Of a stretch of 64,000 bases of DNA, positions 54,306-64,000 are shown in pieces. The translations under genes were made by a program, and so were the position numbers. The stretch is taken from the NCBI GenBank assembly GCA_043228905.1, contig JBHGNT010000007.1:9300001-9364000 (forward strand). The letters run 5' to 3'. Source of the stretch: Azolla caroliniana. Lineage: Eukaryota; Polypodiophyta. Within the stretch, counting starts at the first letter, position 1. The number at the start of each line of letters is the position of its first letter. The notes beneath the pieces are model-generated. The model saw only the letters and a program-made list of their open reading frames with translations, ran no database searches and was not told the DNA's origin.

Positions 54306-55230
54306 GTTCAATCACATAGTAAAAAAATCAGGAACCTTCACATAATCGTAACCCACTTGTATTTACACAACCTGATGACCTAAAAGCTGAAGTAAAATAT
54401 ACTGATTTACACCACATCAATAATCAAGATAAGATAAGAGAAGTGTGTTATCACATATGCTTTCTTTAAGTAACGATTCAAATGTTAAAGTGTACACCAT
54501 ATTAAAGTGTGTATATGAAGTATTCATTTACTTCCAGCATCTTCAGAATGTTTCGAACATAGTGTAATGTTGTTGAACCATTGTTCATCATGCCGGTTAT
54601 ATATATATTATGTATCTGTCTATACATATAATACCATGTCTCACCTCATTGTGCTGGATTTTGGATCTGTAGATATCCTCTCTGTATACGTAGGATTCCC
54701 CACCCCACTTCTATGTGTGACCGTTCATTGTGTTAGTTTGGATTTATTTTCGATGTTTTTTTTTCTATACACCACCGTATTATATATCTATATGAATCCC
54801 GCATAATATATTTAATATGCGTATTATATTTAACCAATGGTCAGCATATCGATGGATCCTCAAAATGATCAACAAAGTGTATATATATGCATACACAACA
54901 ACCTTCTTGTCTATACATCATTTGCTTCACATGTCTTCGTATGATTGCAACCAAAGTGTATTAGCATAAAACCCTAACATCTTAAGATCTCCTCAAATGC
55001 AAAAGCCTCTTTCAAAGGGCGTGGATATGGAATAAGGAAAACGACAGAGTGTCTCTAAGCAACAGAGTAAAAGATGAAAGGAAGGAGGGAAGAGGATGAA
55101 ATTCACACATACCTGTGAGAAGATGGCACCTCACGAGAAGGTTAAGAGGATGAACAACTTAATCTTCTTCTGCTTCTGCTTCTTCTCTGTCTTGTGCGTG
55201 TGTCCATGGCCCATGATTGTCGGTGTTAAA
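54306..55230 (-). other. Probable 5' intron and exon 1 (UTR) of the ARM gene
   Basis: On the minus strand, CTCACAG|GTATGTG at 55113/55112 looks like a splice donor, and GATTGAACAG near 54306 like an acceptor. The exon-like stretch 55113-55230 has short frames that stop before the donor, so it would be untranslated. A (CATA)n run lies at 55240-55265. Confidence 0.4.
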
Positions 55231-55265
55231 GAAAGTATATACATACATACATACATACATACATA

Positions 55266-56090
55266 CTGATACATACATATGAATGGGAAATTCCTGTGCT
55301 TCATTCATCTCTCCCAAATGCCCCTGAGTTTTTGTTATTCTCCCATTTTGCCCTTCCTTCCGGTTCTCGTGTCCAGCCCATCAACCGTTCCTATGTGGGT
55401 CCACTCATTCCTTGGCCATGGGCATGCATTTGGGAAAAATTATAAAGAAAAAGATTCGAGGGAAATTCCAGAGCCCACCCCCAAGTCGTCATGCACATTC
55501 GCACATTAGTATGTGTAATCCATATCTGTGTGTGATTTCAGTGTCCTTAGTTGTGACATTTGTCCTATCTCTGTACAAGTCTAAATGTATTGATCATTAT
55601 TTGAGGCATATGTGTGTGCCTAATGTGGTTATCTTATGCTTAGATTGTTGGTGTTTAATGTTGTTATTGTAGGACATCCGACCCAGTATGTGTCTTCGTT
55701 GGCTACTTTGAGACGATGAGTCGCCTACTTGTAGAATAGCAAATAGAATCTTGTATATGGATCAGGCAAACAGGATGACAAGTGAGAATGTGAATGTTGT
55801 GCATTGCTCAATCACAAAAGCAAACTTGTGCAAAAAGAAGAGAGACGATTACACAAAGGAAACAATAAGAGCTCAAGAAGACAATCTCATTACAAATCCC
55901 ACTGGAACTCATTTACACACTTTTATAGTTGGGGTAACTAAGCCCTAACTGAGATAGTGTTTCACACTAGGAATACAACTTGGGTGGAGTAGGATTTTTA
56001 CTCCAACAGTTATATGCTTAGACTTCCTAGAATTGCAAGGGAAGCAAGCAAAAGATCCAAAAGACACATAAAAGCAAACTATGGAAAAAT
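55266..56090. other. Intergenic, nothing recognised
   Basis: Short frames only; no domain or element end. Confidence 0.4.
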
Positions 56091-56582
56091 GGTTTGGTAG
56101 ATGGGGATGCAACACACTTGCTTCATGATGCGTCAAGTCTAGATTCAGCTGTAAATGAGACTTTTTTGCAATGCCAATGTATCATGACATGGGACAAATG
56201 TGGAGGCTCACGCTTCACACATTATACTACACATATTGCACCTAACCACAAAACCATATTCTTCACAGAACAAGTAAACCATACACATCGATACATGTTA
56301 GAGCCCATCCCATTGTCTGCCATTCAAACCATTGCTTCCATGCCACTTCGCTTATATGCATTACAATGTGAGATGGGGCATTGGGACATAAGTGATGAGA
56401 GTGGTCGACTATACACACTTTGCCCTAAACAAGTTCGAGAGTATAAGTATCACACTCTGATACAATATTCTACCTTTGATCATATTCGACCATGCTTTCC
56501 ATACATCTTCGACCATGCCCAATCCTTGCACGAATTTCTCTCCCTCTCGATTGGTAAGGTTCTTGACATCGAGAATCGCTAA
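56091..56582 (+). pseudogene. LINE-like RT C-terminal fragment (tentative)
   Basis: A 160-codon open frame without an ATG until about 56187. The segment ALQCEMGHWDISDESGRLYTLCPK… EYKYHTLIQYSTFDHIRPCFPYIF has the layout of the C-terminal CxxC…H…C zinc segment after some non-LTR RTs, with Tyr where the last Cys would sit. No RT core is nearby. A host gene exon is the alternative. Confidence 0.4.
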
Positions 56583-56671
56583 TCACTTTCACATGTATCA
56601 CGTGAAATGTAATATTTTTTGTCTCATAGGTCATATTGGACCTCCAACGACAATAATAGAATCTCTAGCAT

Positions 56672-57210
56672 TGTCAATTGCCACAAAAGAGAGAGAGAGA
56701 GAGAGTTAAGTAGACAACAACTTCTATTACAAAAAGACTCTATGTACATAGAATGTGCTCAGAGAACACTTTTTATACAAGCCCTCCAAAAGGACTGACA
56801 AAAGTATTGACACGTACTTAAATGCTCATTAACTAAGCATCTAACACTAATTAGCCTATAATAGGCCTACTTACAAAAATAGGCATCTAGACTCCTTAAT
56901 GGCCTGTCAGATTTCATCCGACTCGACCAGCTGATTCGGCCTAGCTGCCGATTCGGTTTATGACTTATTCAACCGATTTGAGCCTAGCCGATCGACCTAT
57001 GCCCAACCCGGCATTCAGCTTATTCAACCGATCGACGCATGTTGAGCTTATCCACTCAACACTCCCCCTCAAGCTCAACTTGAGGTTGGTTCCCTATGTC
57101 AGCTACAACCGGTTCCAGACTCCGACTTCTCGTGGTGTCTTCACACCTTGCACGTGATCCTCGTCTGGTCTGGTCTCATGTTCCTAGACCCCTCCAGTCC
57201 TGTTAAGATT
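56672..57210 (-). mobile_element. Copia 3' end fragment (3' LTR, PPT, pol tail)
   Basis: LTR at about 56672-57061 with a GA tract and a TATACAAG…GACTGACA block, as in the 1172-1578 LTR. Then the same PPT (CTTGAGGGGGAG, minus strand, 57062-57073) and about 130 bp of the pol tail, whose frame ends QVELEGEC as in the 1172-7046 Copia. Cut off near a MITE insertion. Confidence 0.75.
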
Positions 57211-57217
57211 CTATTAC

Positions 57218-57703
57218 TTAGCAATGGGCGTGGCGTGGTTCGGTTTCGGTTCGGTTCGGTTCGGTTTCTTGGCTTTGAAACCAAACCAAACCATTTAGTT
57301 ATATTAAAAACCAAACCAAACTGTTTAAATTTTATGAAGCCATTTAGAGCCGAACCATTTATGAAAATTTTAGAACCAAACCAAATCAATTGATCATAAA
57401 TCAAAACCAAACCAAACCTCTAAACCGATAAACCTATAAATCTTTAAACCTTCAAAACATTTAAACATTTAAACCTTTAAACCAAACCACATAAGCCGAA
57501 ACCGCTAACCCGTGAAATTCAAAACCAAACCAAACCGAAACCGATAAACCGCTAAACCATGAAATTCAAAACCAAACCGAAACCAAACCGGATCATAATA
57601 TTTGAAACCAAACCAAACGGTTTATTTATCTTTGAACCAATAAACCGTTAAGCCATGGCTTAACGGTTCGGTTCGGTTTGAGCCAAAACCGTGCCCATTG
57701 CTA
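57218..57703. mobile_element. hAT-like MITE, copy 1
   Basis: Terminal inverted repeats TAGCAATGGGC / GCCCATTGCTA with flanks CTATTAC at 57211-57217 and 57704-57710. 486 bp, rich in AACCAAACC and CGGTTCGGTT, no coding capacity. TSD length of 7-8 bp fits hAT elements, which would supply transposase in trans. Confidence 0.88.
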
Positions 57704-57710
57704 CTATTAC

Positions 57711-57946
57711 GAACCCATTTTTAATCACTAGACCAAACTAAAGTAAAAGAAGGAAAATAGAATGGATAGAAGAACTCATTCCACCCGACCACCCCCGAGC
57801 TATGATCTAGACATATCCAACCAACCTACCACCAACGTTCCATACTGCCGGATATTAGGATGACTAATACCTTGGAAGAGATAAACACGATCATCGAGAC
57901 GAAATCCTAGCCTGCACCACTAGTGTCTAAGACAACAACCTTCCGA
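57711..57946. repeat. LTR-like repeat between the MITEs
   Basis: ACCCGACCACCCCCGAGC…TCCATACTGCC resembles 58585-58650 (ACCCAACCACCCCCGAGC…CCCATACCACC). With 58404-58455 it forms a diverged second copy of the chromovirus LTR, cut by MITE copy 2. Confidence 0.5.
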
Positions 57947-58403
57947 TTAGCAATGGGCACGGTTCGGTTTCGGTTCGGTTCGGTTTCCTAGCCTTGAAAC
58001 CAAACCAAACCATTTATTTATATTAAAAACCAAACCAAACTATTTAAATTTTATGAAACCATTTAAACCAAACCGTTTATGAAAAATTTAGAACCAAACC
58101 AAATTTATAAACCGATAAACCTATAAACCTTTAAACCTTCAAAACTTTTAAACCTTTAAACCAAACCACATAAGCCGAAATCGCTAAACCGTTAAATTCA
58201 AAACCAAACCGAATCGAAACCGATAAACTGATAAGCCACTAAACCACTAAACCATGAAATTCAAAACCGAACCGAACCGAAACCAAACTGGATCATAATA
58301 TTTGAAACCAAACCAAATGGTTTATTTATCTTTGAGCCAATAAACCATTAAGCCATGGCTTAACAGTTCGGTTCGGTTTGAGCCAAAACCGTGCCCATTG
58401 CTA
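57947..58403. mobile_element. hAT-like MITE, copy 2
   Basis: Same TIRs (TAGCAATGGGCACGG / CCGTGCCCATTGCTA) and body as copy 1, 457 bp, flanked by CTTCCGA at 57940-57946 and 58404-58410. Confidence 0.9.
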
Positions 58404-58569
58404 CTTCCGACATAATGTGCTCATGAGGGTAGCTAAGCCTCATATTTATATACCTTTTCCTAGGCCCCTTGAATAGATGTGCCTTTCTAAAAGGGTCTCT
58501 ATTAGAGTTATGATCTAAAGTAAGCATATGATAAGGATAAAAGATAGATAGATAGAAAGGAGAGAGAGA

Positions 58570-59019
58570 AAGAAGGGTGTCGATACACCCAACCACCCCC
58601 GAGCGGAGGGATCGAAACGGACTTGAGCCTCGATCGGCGTCCCATACCACCGTCGTGGCATCAAGTCATACATGGTGCTGGCGCGCTCGCTACAAGAGTT
58701 GACCCACCACGAAACAGAGTCTCGACGTAGTTAAGATATGATGAAATGAGGGTAGTTAGGCCTCATATTTATAGCGATACCCAAGGCCCCCAAGCAAGTT
58801 CACACTTGGCGTAACGGGTTGTCTCAATCCCGAGGATTAAAAGTAATCCTCCCCTTCTTTACACTCTCATTTAACCCTCACACTTATCCACGTGTATAGA
58901 ATACTATGGTAAATTCTCACCGCGGGATATCATATGGTCATGCTCGTAACAGTCTCCATTCATTGGTTGCCCAAATCATGATAGTGCATGCACCTATCAT
59001 TCCTTCCATCCAATCACAT
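58570..59019 (-). repeat. 3' LTR of a chromovirus (Ty3/Gypsy) fragment
   Basis: It ends CCAATCACA on the + strand next to TTAGCCCCTTTTT, a PPT complement, just downstream (minus strand) of the chromodomain frame. GAGGGTAGTTAGGCCTCATATTTATA repeats a motif at 58424. Confidence 0.55.
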
Positions 59020-59029
59020 TAGCCCCTTT

Positions 59030-59704
59030 TTAACATTAGTGAACATACCCTTCACTAATGTAAATATTAGTGACCTACCATTACCAACGTTATGTGTACA
59101 TATTAAAAGATTGCACTCTTGCAATATGAAGTGAGGAAATTGTGCCTTAAGAGCATGCTCATGTTCCCATGTGGCATCATCAATAGGCTTATCCATCCAT
59201 TGGATCTTGAATAGTCGAATCTCTTTAGAACATAAACGTTTAGTACGAGAATCAAGAATTTGTTCAGGAACATGAGGTTTGTAAGAAAAATCCTCTTATG
59301 TTACAAGATCTTGGATTGTGATGGTGCTATCACCAGAGCCTAAAAATGGTTTTAGAGGACTGACGTGAAAAACAGGATGAATACCAACGTTACAGGGTAA
59401 GACAAGGTGATAAGCAGATGACACAACTCGCTTAAGGATTTCAAATGGGCCACAATATCGTGGGGCCAACTTAGCGCACTTGCCCATAGACAATGACGTA
59501 GAGTCAGTAGGGACATGCAAAAAAAACTTTTAACCAATAGTAAATGCACGAGGATGTCTCTCCTGATCAGCATAAAATCGAGCATGATCTTAAGCTGTCT
59601 TGACATTTTCTTTGGCAATATGCAACATTTTGTTCATGTCTTGCAAAAAATTGTGTGTATTATCTAATGTATCACGATGAATCGTGACATCAACTAGGGC
59701 ACGT
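59030..59704 (-). pseudogene. Chromovirus integrase C-terminus and chromodomain
   Basis: On the minus strand, HARFYADQERHPRAF, then KCAKLAPRYCGPFEILKRV…YHLVLPCNVGIHPVFHVSPLKPFLG, typical of the Gypsy integrase C-terminal domain. Then IQWMDKPIDDATWEHE, the chromodomain that targets integration to heterochromatin in chromoviruses. In-frame stops interrupt it at about 59588, 59529 and 59298. It is cut at 59704 where the H3 LTR starts, so RT and the integrase core are missing. Confidence 0.85.
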
Positions 59705-60059
59705 TGTCGTGTGATTTTTTACATTCAATAAGAAAAGTATGAAATAATTATTTTAGGTTAGCTTAAATGGATTAGTACGAAAGATGGATGTCTTCAAGAG
59801 CTTCATAACACATTTTACTTCACATGAAACGGATAAACAATTATCAAGTTATGTGAGTATGAAGTTTGAGAAGATTGAGAAAAACAAAACTATGAGATAT
59901 CCCACATAGATAGGACAACATTGGATCCTATATTATATAAGGAGAGCCAGAACCTATTACTTTATGTTTATGTGTGATGCATATAATGTTCAAGGTGACT
60001 TGGGCTAAATTGTGTGGATAAATGGTTCAAATGATTTTGTCTCACGGCGTGTGGCCCGG

Positions 60060-60255
60060 TCGGGACGTGCGCGCGCGTACATGGCGCGTGTGTGCGGATG
60101 CGCGTGCGGATGCGTACACGGCACAGTCGGGATGCGTGTGTGCGCGGATGCATACATGGAGCGCGCACGCGGATGCATACACGGCACGATCAGGACACGT
60201 GTGTGTGCGGATGCGTACAGGGCGCAATCGAGACGCGCGCGTGCGCGGATACACT
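60060..60255 (+). repeat. CpG-dense 38-bp minisatellite in the H3 LTR
   Basis: Units like CGGCACAGTCGGGATGCGTG…GCGGATGCATACA, period about 38 bp, roughly five imperfect copies with one partial unit. Unusually GC- and CpG-rich for this window. Confidence 0.85.
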
Positions 60256-60376
60256 ACGTCGTCGCAACTTGCGTGCATGGACGTGTCTATGGTTTGGTTG
60301 TGATGCACATACGGATTACGCACAGGCTGAACTTTATGGATGATTGTGGATCCTGTGGCCGAATTATACGAACAGT

Positions 60377-60531
60377 CACATGCAACTAAAAGTAAAAGTC
60401 AAGCAACTAAAAAAGGAGGCCATGCAACTAAAAGTAAAGGTGAAGCAACTAAAAAAGGAGGCCATGCAACTAAAAATAAAGGCCAAACAACTAAAAATAA
60501 AGGCCATGCAACTAAAAGGGGACGCATGCAA
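60377..60531 (+). repeat. 21-bp tandem repeat in the H3 LTR
   Basis: About seven units of (C)ATGCAACTAAAA.TAAAGG. Because 21 is a multiple of three the frame stays open and would read ATKxKG(H/Q) heptads. No evidence of translation. Confidence 0.85.
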
Positions 60532-60970
60532 AGGAACATGGGAAGCTATGATCAACAAGGAACTCCGTATATGTGCCACTTTTTTCTCTAGTTTTCTTTT
60601 CCCCATTCTCTTCTTCTCTCTCCCATTCCTTGGGGAAGAATAATCTCTCATATTCATATCAAACCACTCCTTACATGGTTGTTGGCTCCTTTCTTTCAAG
60701 AATGATCTTTCATATTCATATCCAATCCGTTATAACATGATTCTAGAATTATAAAGAATCTACTTTCTTTTGCAAGAAATGAACGTTTTCTCCCTCCTAC
60801 TTGTCTTATGCTCAAATATTGCTTGTGTTGTACGGGTGAGCACTAATTCCTTCCAGTCCATAACCCCGGCGGTTCTGCCACACGATCCGCTCATAGTGAC
60901 AAATTATCACAACATAATTAAGTGGTGAACCTAACGTGAAGAGGCGGTAGAGAGGATATCAAGTGCGACG

Positions 60971-63900
60971 ATGGCTTCAACAACCGGAACTCAAGGAGAG
61001 GAATTAACAAAAGGCATGGTGTCTGTCGTGGAATACATGCTGAAAGTGAGAGATCGAGAGGCTTTAATCGACAAAGTTGTTGATCGAACAATCGAGATAG
61101 TTGGACGATTTGGTGCCAAGAACATCACAGATTTCCTTGCTACCTATGAGAACGAGATGCAGCAGAGGGATGTCAACGATCTCAAACAAATTTCTAGCTT
61201 CAAACATGTGGTGGAACCAGGGATCTGCGAGTGCGTCATGGAGATCCAAAACAAGCACACAACTTGGGCGGAGTTCGAAAAGGCTCTTCTCGTTGAATAC
61301 ATGCTTGAGACTCTTCGTGGATGACTCGGCATACGCTAATGATTAGGATCGATAAGAAAGGGAAGAATCTGTGTGCGTTGGGAGTATATGCGAAATTCGA
61401 CCAGAAGTACAACCGACTTTCGAGTGTTGATCAACGAGTTCTCAATGGAGATAAAGTCCTGCTATTTCTAAAGGAGGTGGATACGAAAGACCGATGAGAA
61501 TTGGGCAGCTTTTTGGAGGATGAAACGCAACCAAATGGCTTGGTAGTGAACTGGGCGGCGGTGAAGAAAGCTTGTAGCTGTCTTGATAAGCGTCGACAAT
61601 GGAAACAGGAAACTAATATGGAGAATCCACAATCGTGGAGAAGGAAGGCACATGTGACGGTCGAGCCTAACAAACCAATCAACAATTTTGACAAGAAAGC
61701 GATGGAGGACTCTATAATCAAAGAGCTCTCCAAGAAGTTTGAAGCGGTATCATTGGCCAACTTAGGTCGACGTGGGCCCAAGGGAAAAGAACCGTATAGA
61801 TGTGTGTGGTGCGACGGCTTCGAGCACTCGCGAAGGGAGTGCACTAACTTGCAAGACGTGATTCGCAAGAATGTTGTCTATTTGGACGGCAACATGATTG
61901 ATTCAAGCGAGACCCGGAAGCCACTATGAGTGAACTTCGGAAGAGGCGAGCTGAAAAAGATCACGGAGGAGGAAGACGCAAAGCATGTGGAAGCTATGCA
62001 CTATGCCGCATCGACCGAGATACGAGTTGGAAGAGAGAATCTAAAGACGATCAAGCCGGGAGCTGGGTTTTGGCCGACAGTCTTCGAGTGTGAAAAGAAA
62101 GGAAAAATTGATTTGGAGGATTTAAAACTTGCTAATCGAAATGTGCGACGAGTTACCGGATGGTCAGATCCAATCAACAATAACACAAGCTTTGCGGAGG
62201 TTGTGTGTGACAACTATGAAGCTCTTGTCGAAGAGAAGAGGAAAAGAACTAGTGAAGAAGATGGCACATCAAAGCTTCACAATACGAGGAACACAGGAAA
62301 AGAAGGGCAAGCCCAACCTACGCCACAAGAAGAGATAGGAGAAACAAGCATGAAGCCCGGTGGATCAAGCCAACCTTCTCGGATGGAAGTCGATGAATCT
62401 GTGAAGAAAGGAAAAGAACGAGCGGCGCCGACTTACAAGCTAAGGTCGGACATAGAACAAACAACTGACTTGCGGAAGGTTCTTGAAGAGAAGGTTTTAG
62501 ACAGTCATGTCGACCTTACTTTGAGAGAACTGCTTGGGATCGCTAAGAAGGAGTTCCATGATAATATCGTGGACCTAATTAAGCGGAAGCGGCAACAATT
62601 AGATGAAGAGGAGGTGAAAACAACTGCCATAACCATGGCAAGATCGGAAGAGGAGGAAGAAGAAGAAGTAATGGCAGACAGCCATTACTCTCGGCCTCAT
62701 TGGGCAAGAGTGACAATGGAGACGCCGATGAAGATTGGGGAGAAGAAAGAGACCGTGGTAGCCTTGATTGACCATGGTTCGGAGATCAACCTCATGTCGA
62801 CCGAGTTCTACAAGAATGGAAGATGGCCGATTAATACAAACCAAGGATGGAAGGTTTGAGCGGCAACAAAGACCACAGAGGACTTGTACGGAGCTTGTCA
62901 CGATCGAGGATGTGGAGATGGATCAACATTTTTTCTTGAAAGACTCGGCTTCGCATCCTGTCATCCTAGGACAACCGTATATCGCATCATCTCGGATGGA
63001 GACCAAGGTGTTCGATAATGGAGCAGCCTTCGCGTGAGTCAAGAGCCTTGACAGTCAAAGATCTGTTCAATTCCTGATGGTGCGGGTTAACCATGAAAGG
63101 AACCAAGATAGCCTTGGAGGCGAATCCTCGGATTTTTAGAGCGGACTATTGAAGCATGGGGCACAAATAGTTCAAGCAATCATAAGTCCCTACAAGGAAA
63201 CAGAGTACGTGGATTGCAAGGAGAAGCAACATGCGTCACACCTAGCGGCGCATGTAAACTAACACTACTCAACAAGAAGTGCAACCGTCAAATACAAGAC
63301 TTCGAGAAGGTGCTGAAAGAAGAAAGCATAATCGAAGAAGACGAATTCGTGTCTCCTATTCTGGAGGAAGCCTCATTTAACGACACCATCGACGAAATCG
63401 AGGAAGTCGTGGACTTGAGCTATCCTCGCGATCAACATGTGATTTCGGTTAACTCCGTCAACATGTACGCTATCATCGATGAATATCATCGAGGCATCTT
63501 GATGGAGGAAGCCGAAGTCAACACAAAATATAAAACGGTGGATGGGAAGATCAAACCAGTTGCAGTTCCGCTACCGGAAGATAGCTAGCAAAAGATGAAG
63601 GAAATTGCAAAAGGTCCAAGCTTAAGGAATCCAAAGACAATAGGTCACGTCTTCACTGAAGAGACGAAGGGAAAGCTACGAGATGGAAGGGAGGATTTCC
63701 TCCTTCCTGAAGAGGAGCGAATGTTCCGCGGAATGCTTAAAAGACATGGGAAGGCTTTCACATTTTTCCCACAAGAAATCGGATGTGCTGACCCAAGGAA
63801 GGTAGAACCGATGGTGATCTTCATGGTGCCGCATGTGCCTTGGAATTTGAAACCGATACCAGTTCCGAGAGCACACCTACCGAAGTTGATCGAGTTCTTA

Positions 63901-63993
63901 AAGGAGAAGGTGAATATGGGAATTTTGGAACCGTCGAACGCTCCTTATTCTAATAGGTGGTTCACAGTGTCGAAGAAGAATGGATTGTTGTGA
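60971..63993 (+). pseudogene. H-family gag-pro-RT(N) polyprotein, broken
   Basis: The ATG at 60971 begins gag (118 codons to 61324), continuing in other frames at 61345-61929 and 61930-62859. CX2CX4HX4C knuckle CVWCDGFEHSRREC at about 61800-61842. Protease-like ALIDHGSEINLMS at about 62760-62800, with His where DTG/DSG is usual, followed by HPVILGQPYI in a shifted frame at about 62954. Then PVPRAHLPKLIEFLKEKVNMGILEPSNAPY…WFTVSKKNG near 63860-63990, the start of a Gypsy RT. Stops at 61322, 61494, 61927, 62857 and 63586. Order gag-knuckle-PR-RT is Ty3/Gypsy. The RT catalytic motif lies beyond the window. Confidence 0.8.
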
Positions 63994-64000
63994 TTCATCC

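Larger units (their letters stand above)
59705..60914 (+). repeat. 5' LTR of H3
   Basis: About 1.2 kb. The U3 block is shared with 583-1100 (ATTAGTAC.AAAGATGGA.GTCTTCA; GAGATATCCCACATAG), with a TATA box TATATAAGGAGAG near 59935. It contains two unrelated tandem arrays. Boundaries approximate. Confidence 0.6.
59705..64000 (+). mobile_element. H3: Ty3/Gypsy-like element, 5' part, runs off the window
   Basis: The LTR begins at about 59705 (TGTCGTGTG) and ends near 60914, followed by TGGTGAACCTAACG (60923), a priming-site-like sequence shared with H1 and H2. Gag, a CCHC knuckle, an aspartic-protease-like region and the start of RT follow to the right edge. It is the best preserved H copy but has several stops. 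Confidence 0.75.

Noticed and set aside
60005-60389. Frames through the GC-rich H3 LTR array
   Set aside because: Simple-repeat artefact. The array lies in an LTR and the predicted peptides are repeats of CpG-rich DNA.

Overview
This is a repeat-dominated stretch of a plant nuclear genome. The evidence is a plant-specific PLS-class pentatricopeptide-repeat (PPR) gene, an intronless F-box/LRR gene of the VFB/SKIP2 type, an armadillo-repeat gene, plant L1-type LINE sequence, and Copia and Gypsy LTR retrotransposons. The PPR's long L-type motifs with an extra insert remind me of non-seed vascular plants, especially ferns. That is recollection of family style, not a search result, so the lineage should be treated as open.

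Layout. 1-17 kb is a pile of LTR retrotransposons: a truncated Copia (1-582, minus), a decayed Gypsy-like element called H1 here (583-~8.9 kb) whose LTR was split by a young Copia (1172-7046, minus, TSD ATTTC), an LTR-like piece carrying a dense heat-shock-element array (9121-9170), an internally deleted Copia (9298-12953, minus, TSD CTTGT) and a 3'-truncated Copia (13521-~16941, plus). 17-20 kb is gene-free. The PPR gene lies at 20144-23029 (minus), with a 300-bp hexamer minisatellite just upstream. 26-36 kb is a second H-family element (H2), interrupted by a Copia (26552-32195, TSD CTTGA) that itself holds a solo LTR, and by a further solo LTR inside the H2 gag. 36.1-47.3 kb is an L1-type LINE with a 14-bp TSD, split by a non-autonomous, apparently chimeric LTR element (37195-42150, TSD TCAAG) that encodes a long coiled-coil protein. 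The F-box gene is at 48874-50517 (plus) and the ARM-repeat gene at 52737-54275 (minus). 56-64 kb holds a LINE-like fragment, a Copia LTR fragment, two neighbouring hAT-like MITEs, the integrase/chromodomain end of a chromovirus and a third, better preserved H-family element (H3) that runs off the right edge.

The three host genes (PPR, F-box, ARM) are unrelated in function and do not form a system. The retrotransposon genes encode capsid, protease, integrase, reverse transcriptase and RNase H, but every copy carries stops, frameshifts or deletions, so none looks autonomous as it stands.

The most unusual material is: (1) the 37.2-42.2 kb element, where half of one LTR family and the complementary half of another bracket foreign DNA, consistent with template switching or insertion of a permuted one-LTR form; (2) its coiled-coil open frame, which has no gag/pol match I recognise; (3) a perfectly duplicated 12-base polypurine tract enclosing a ~240-residue coding extension in the young Copia, echoed in a second family member; and (4) the H family, with a D-H-G protease motif and LTRs in which each copy carries a different tandem repeat at a similar position.
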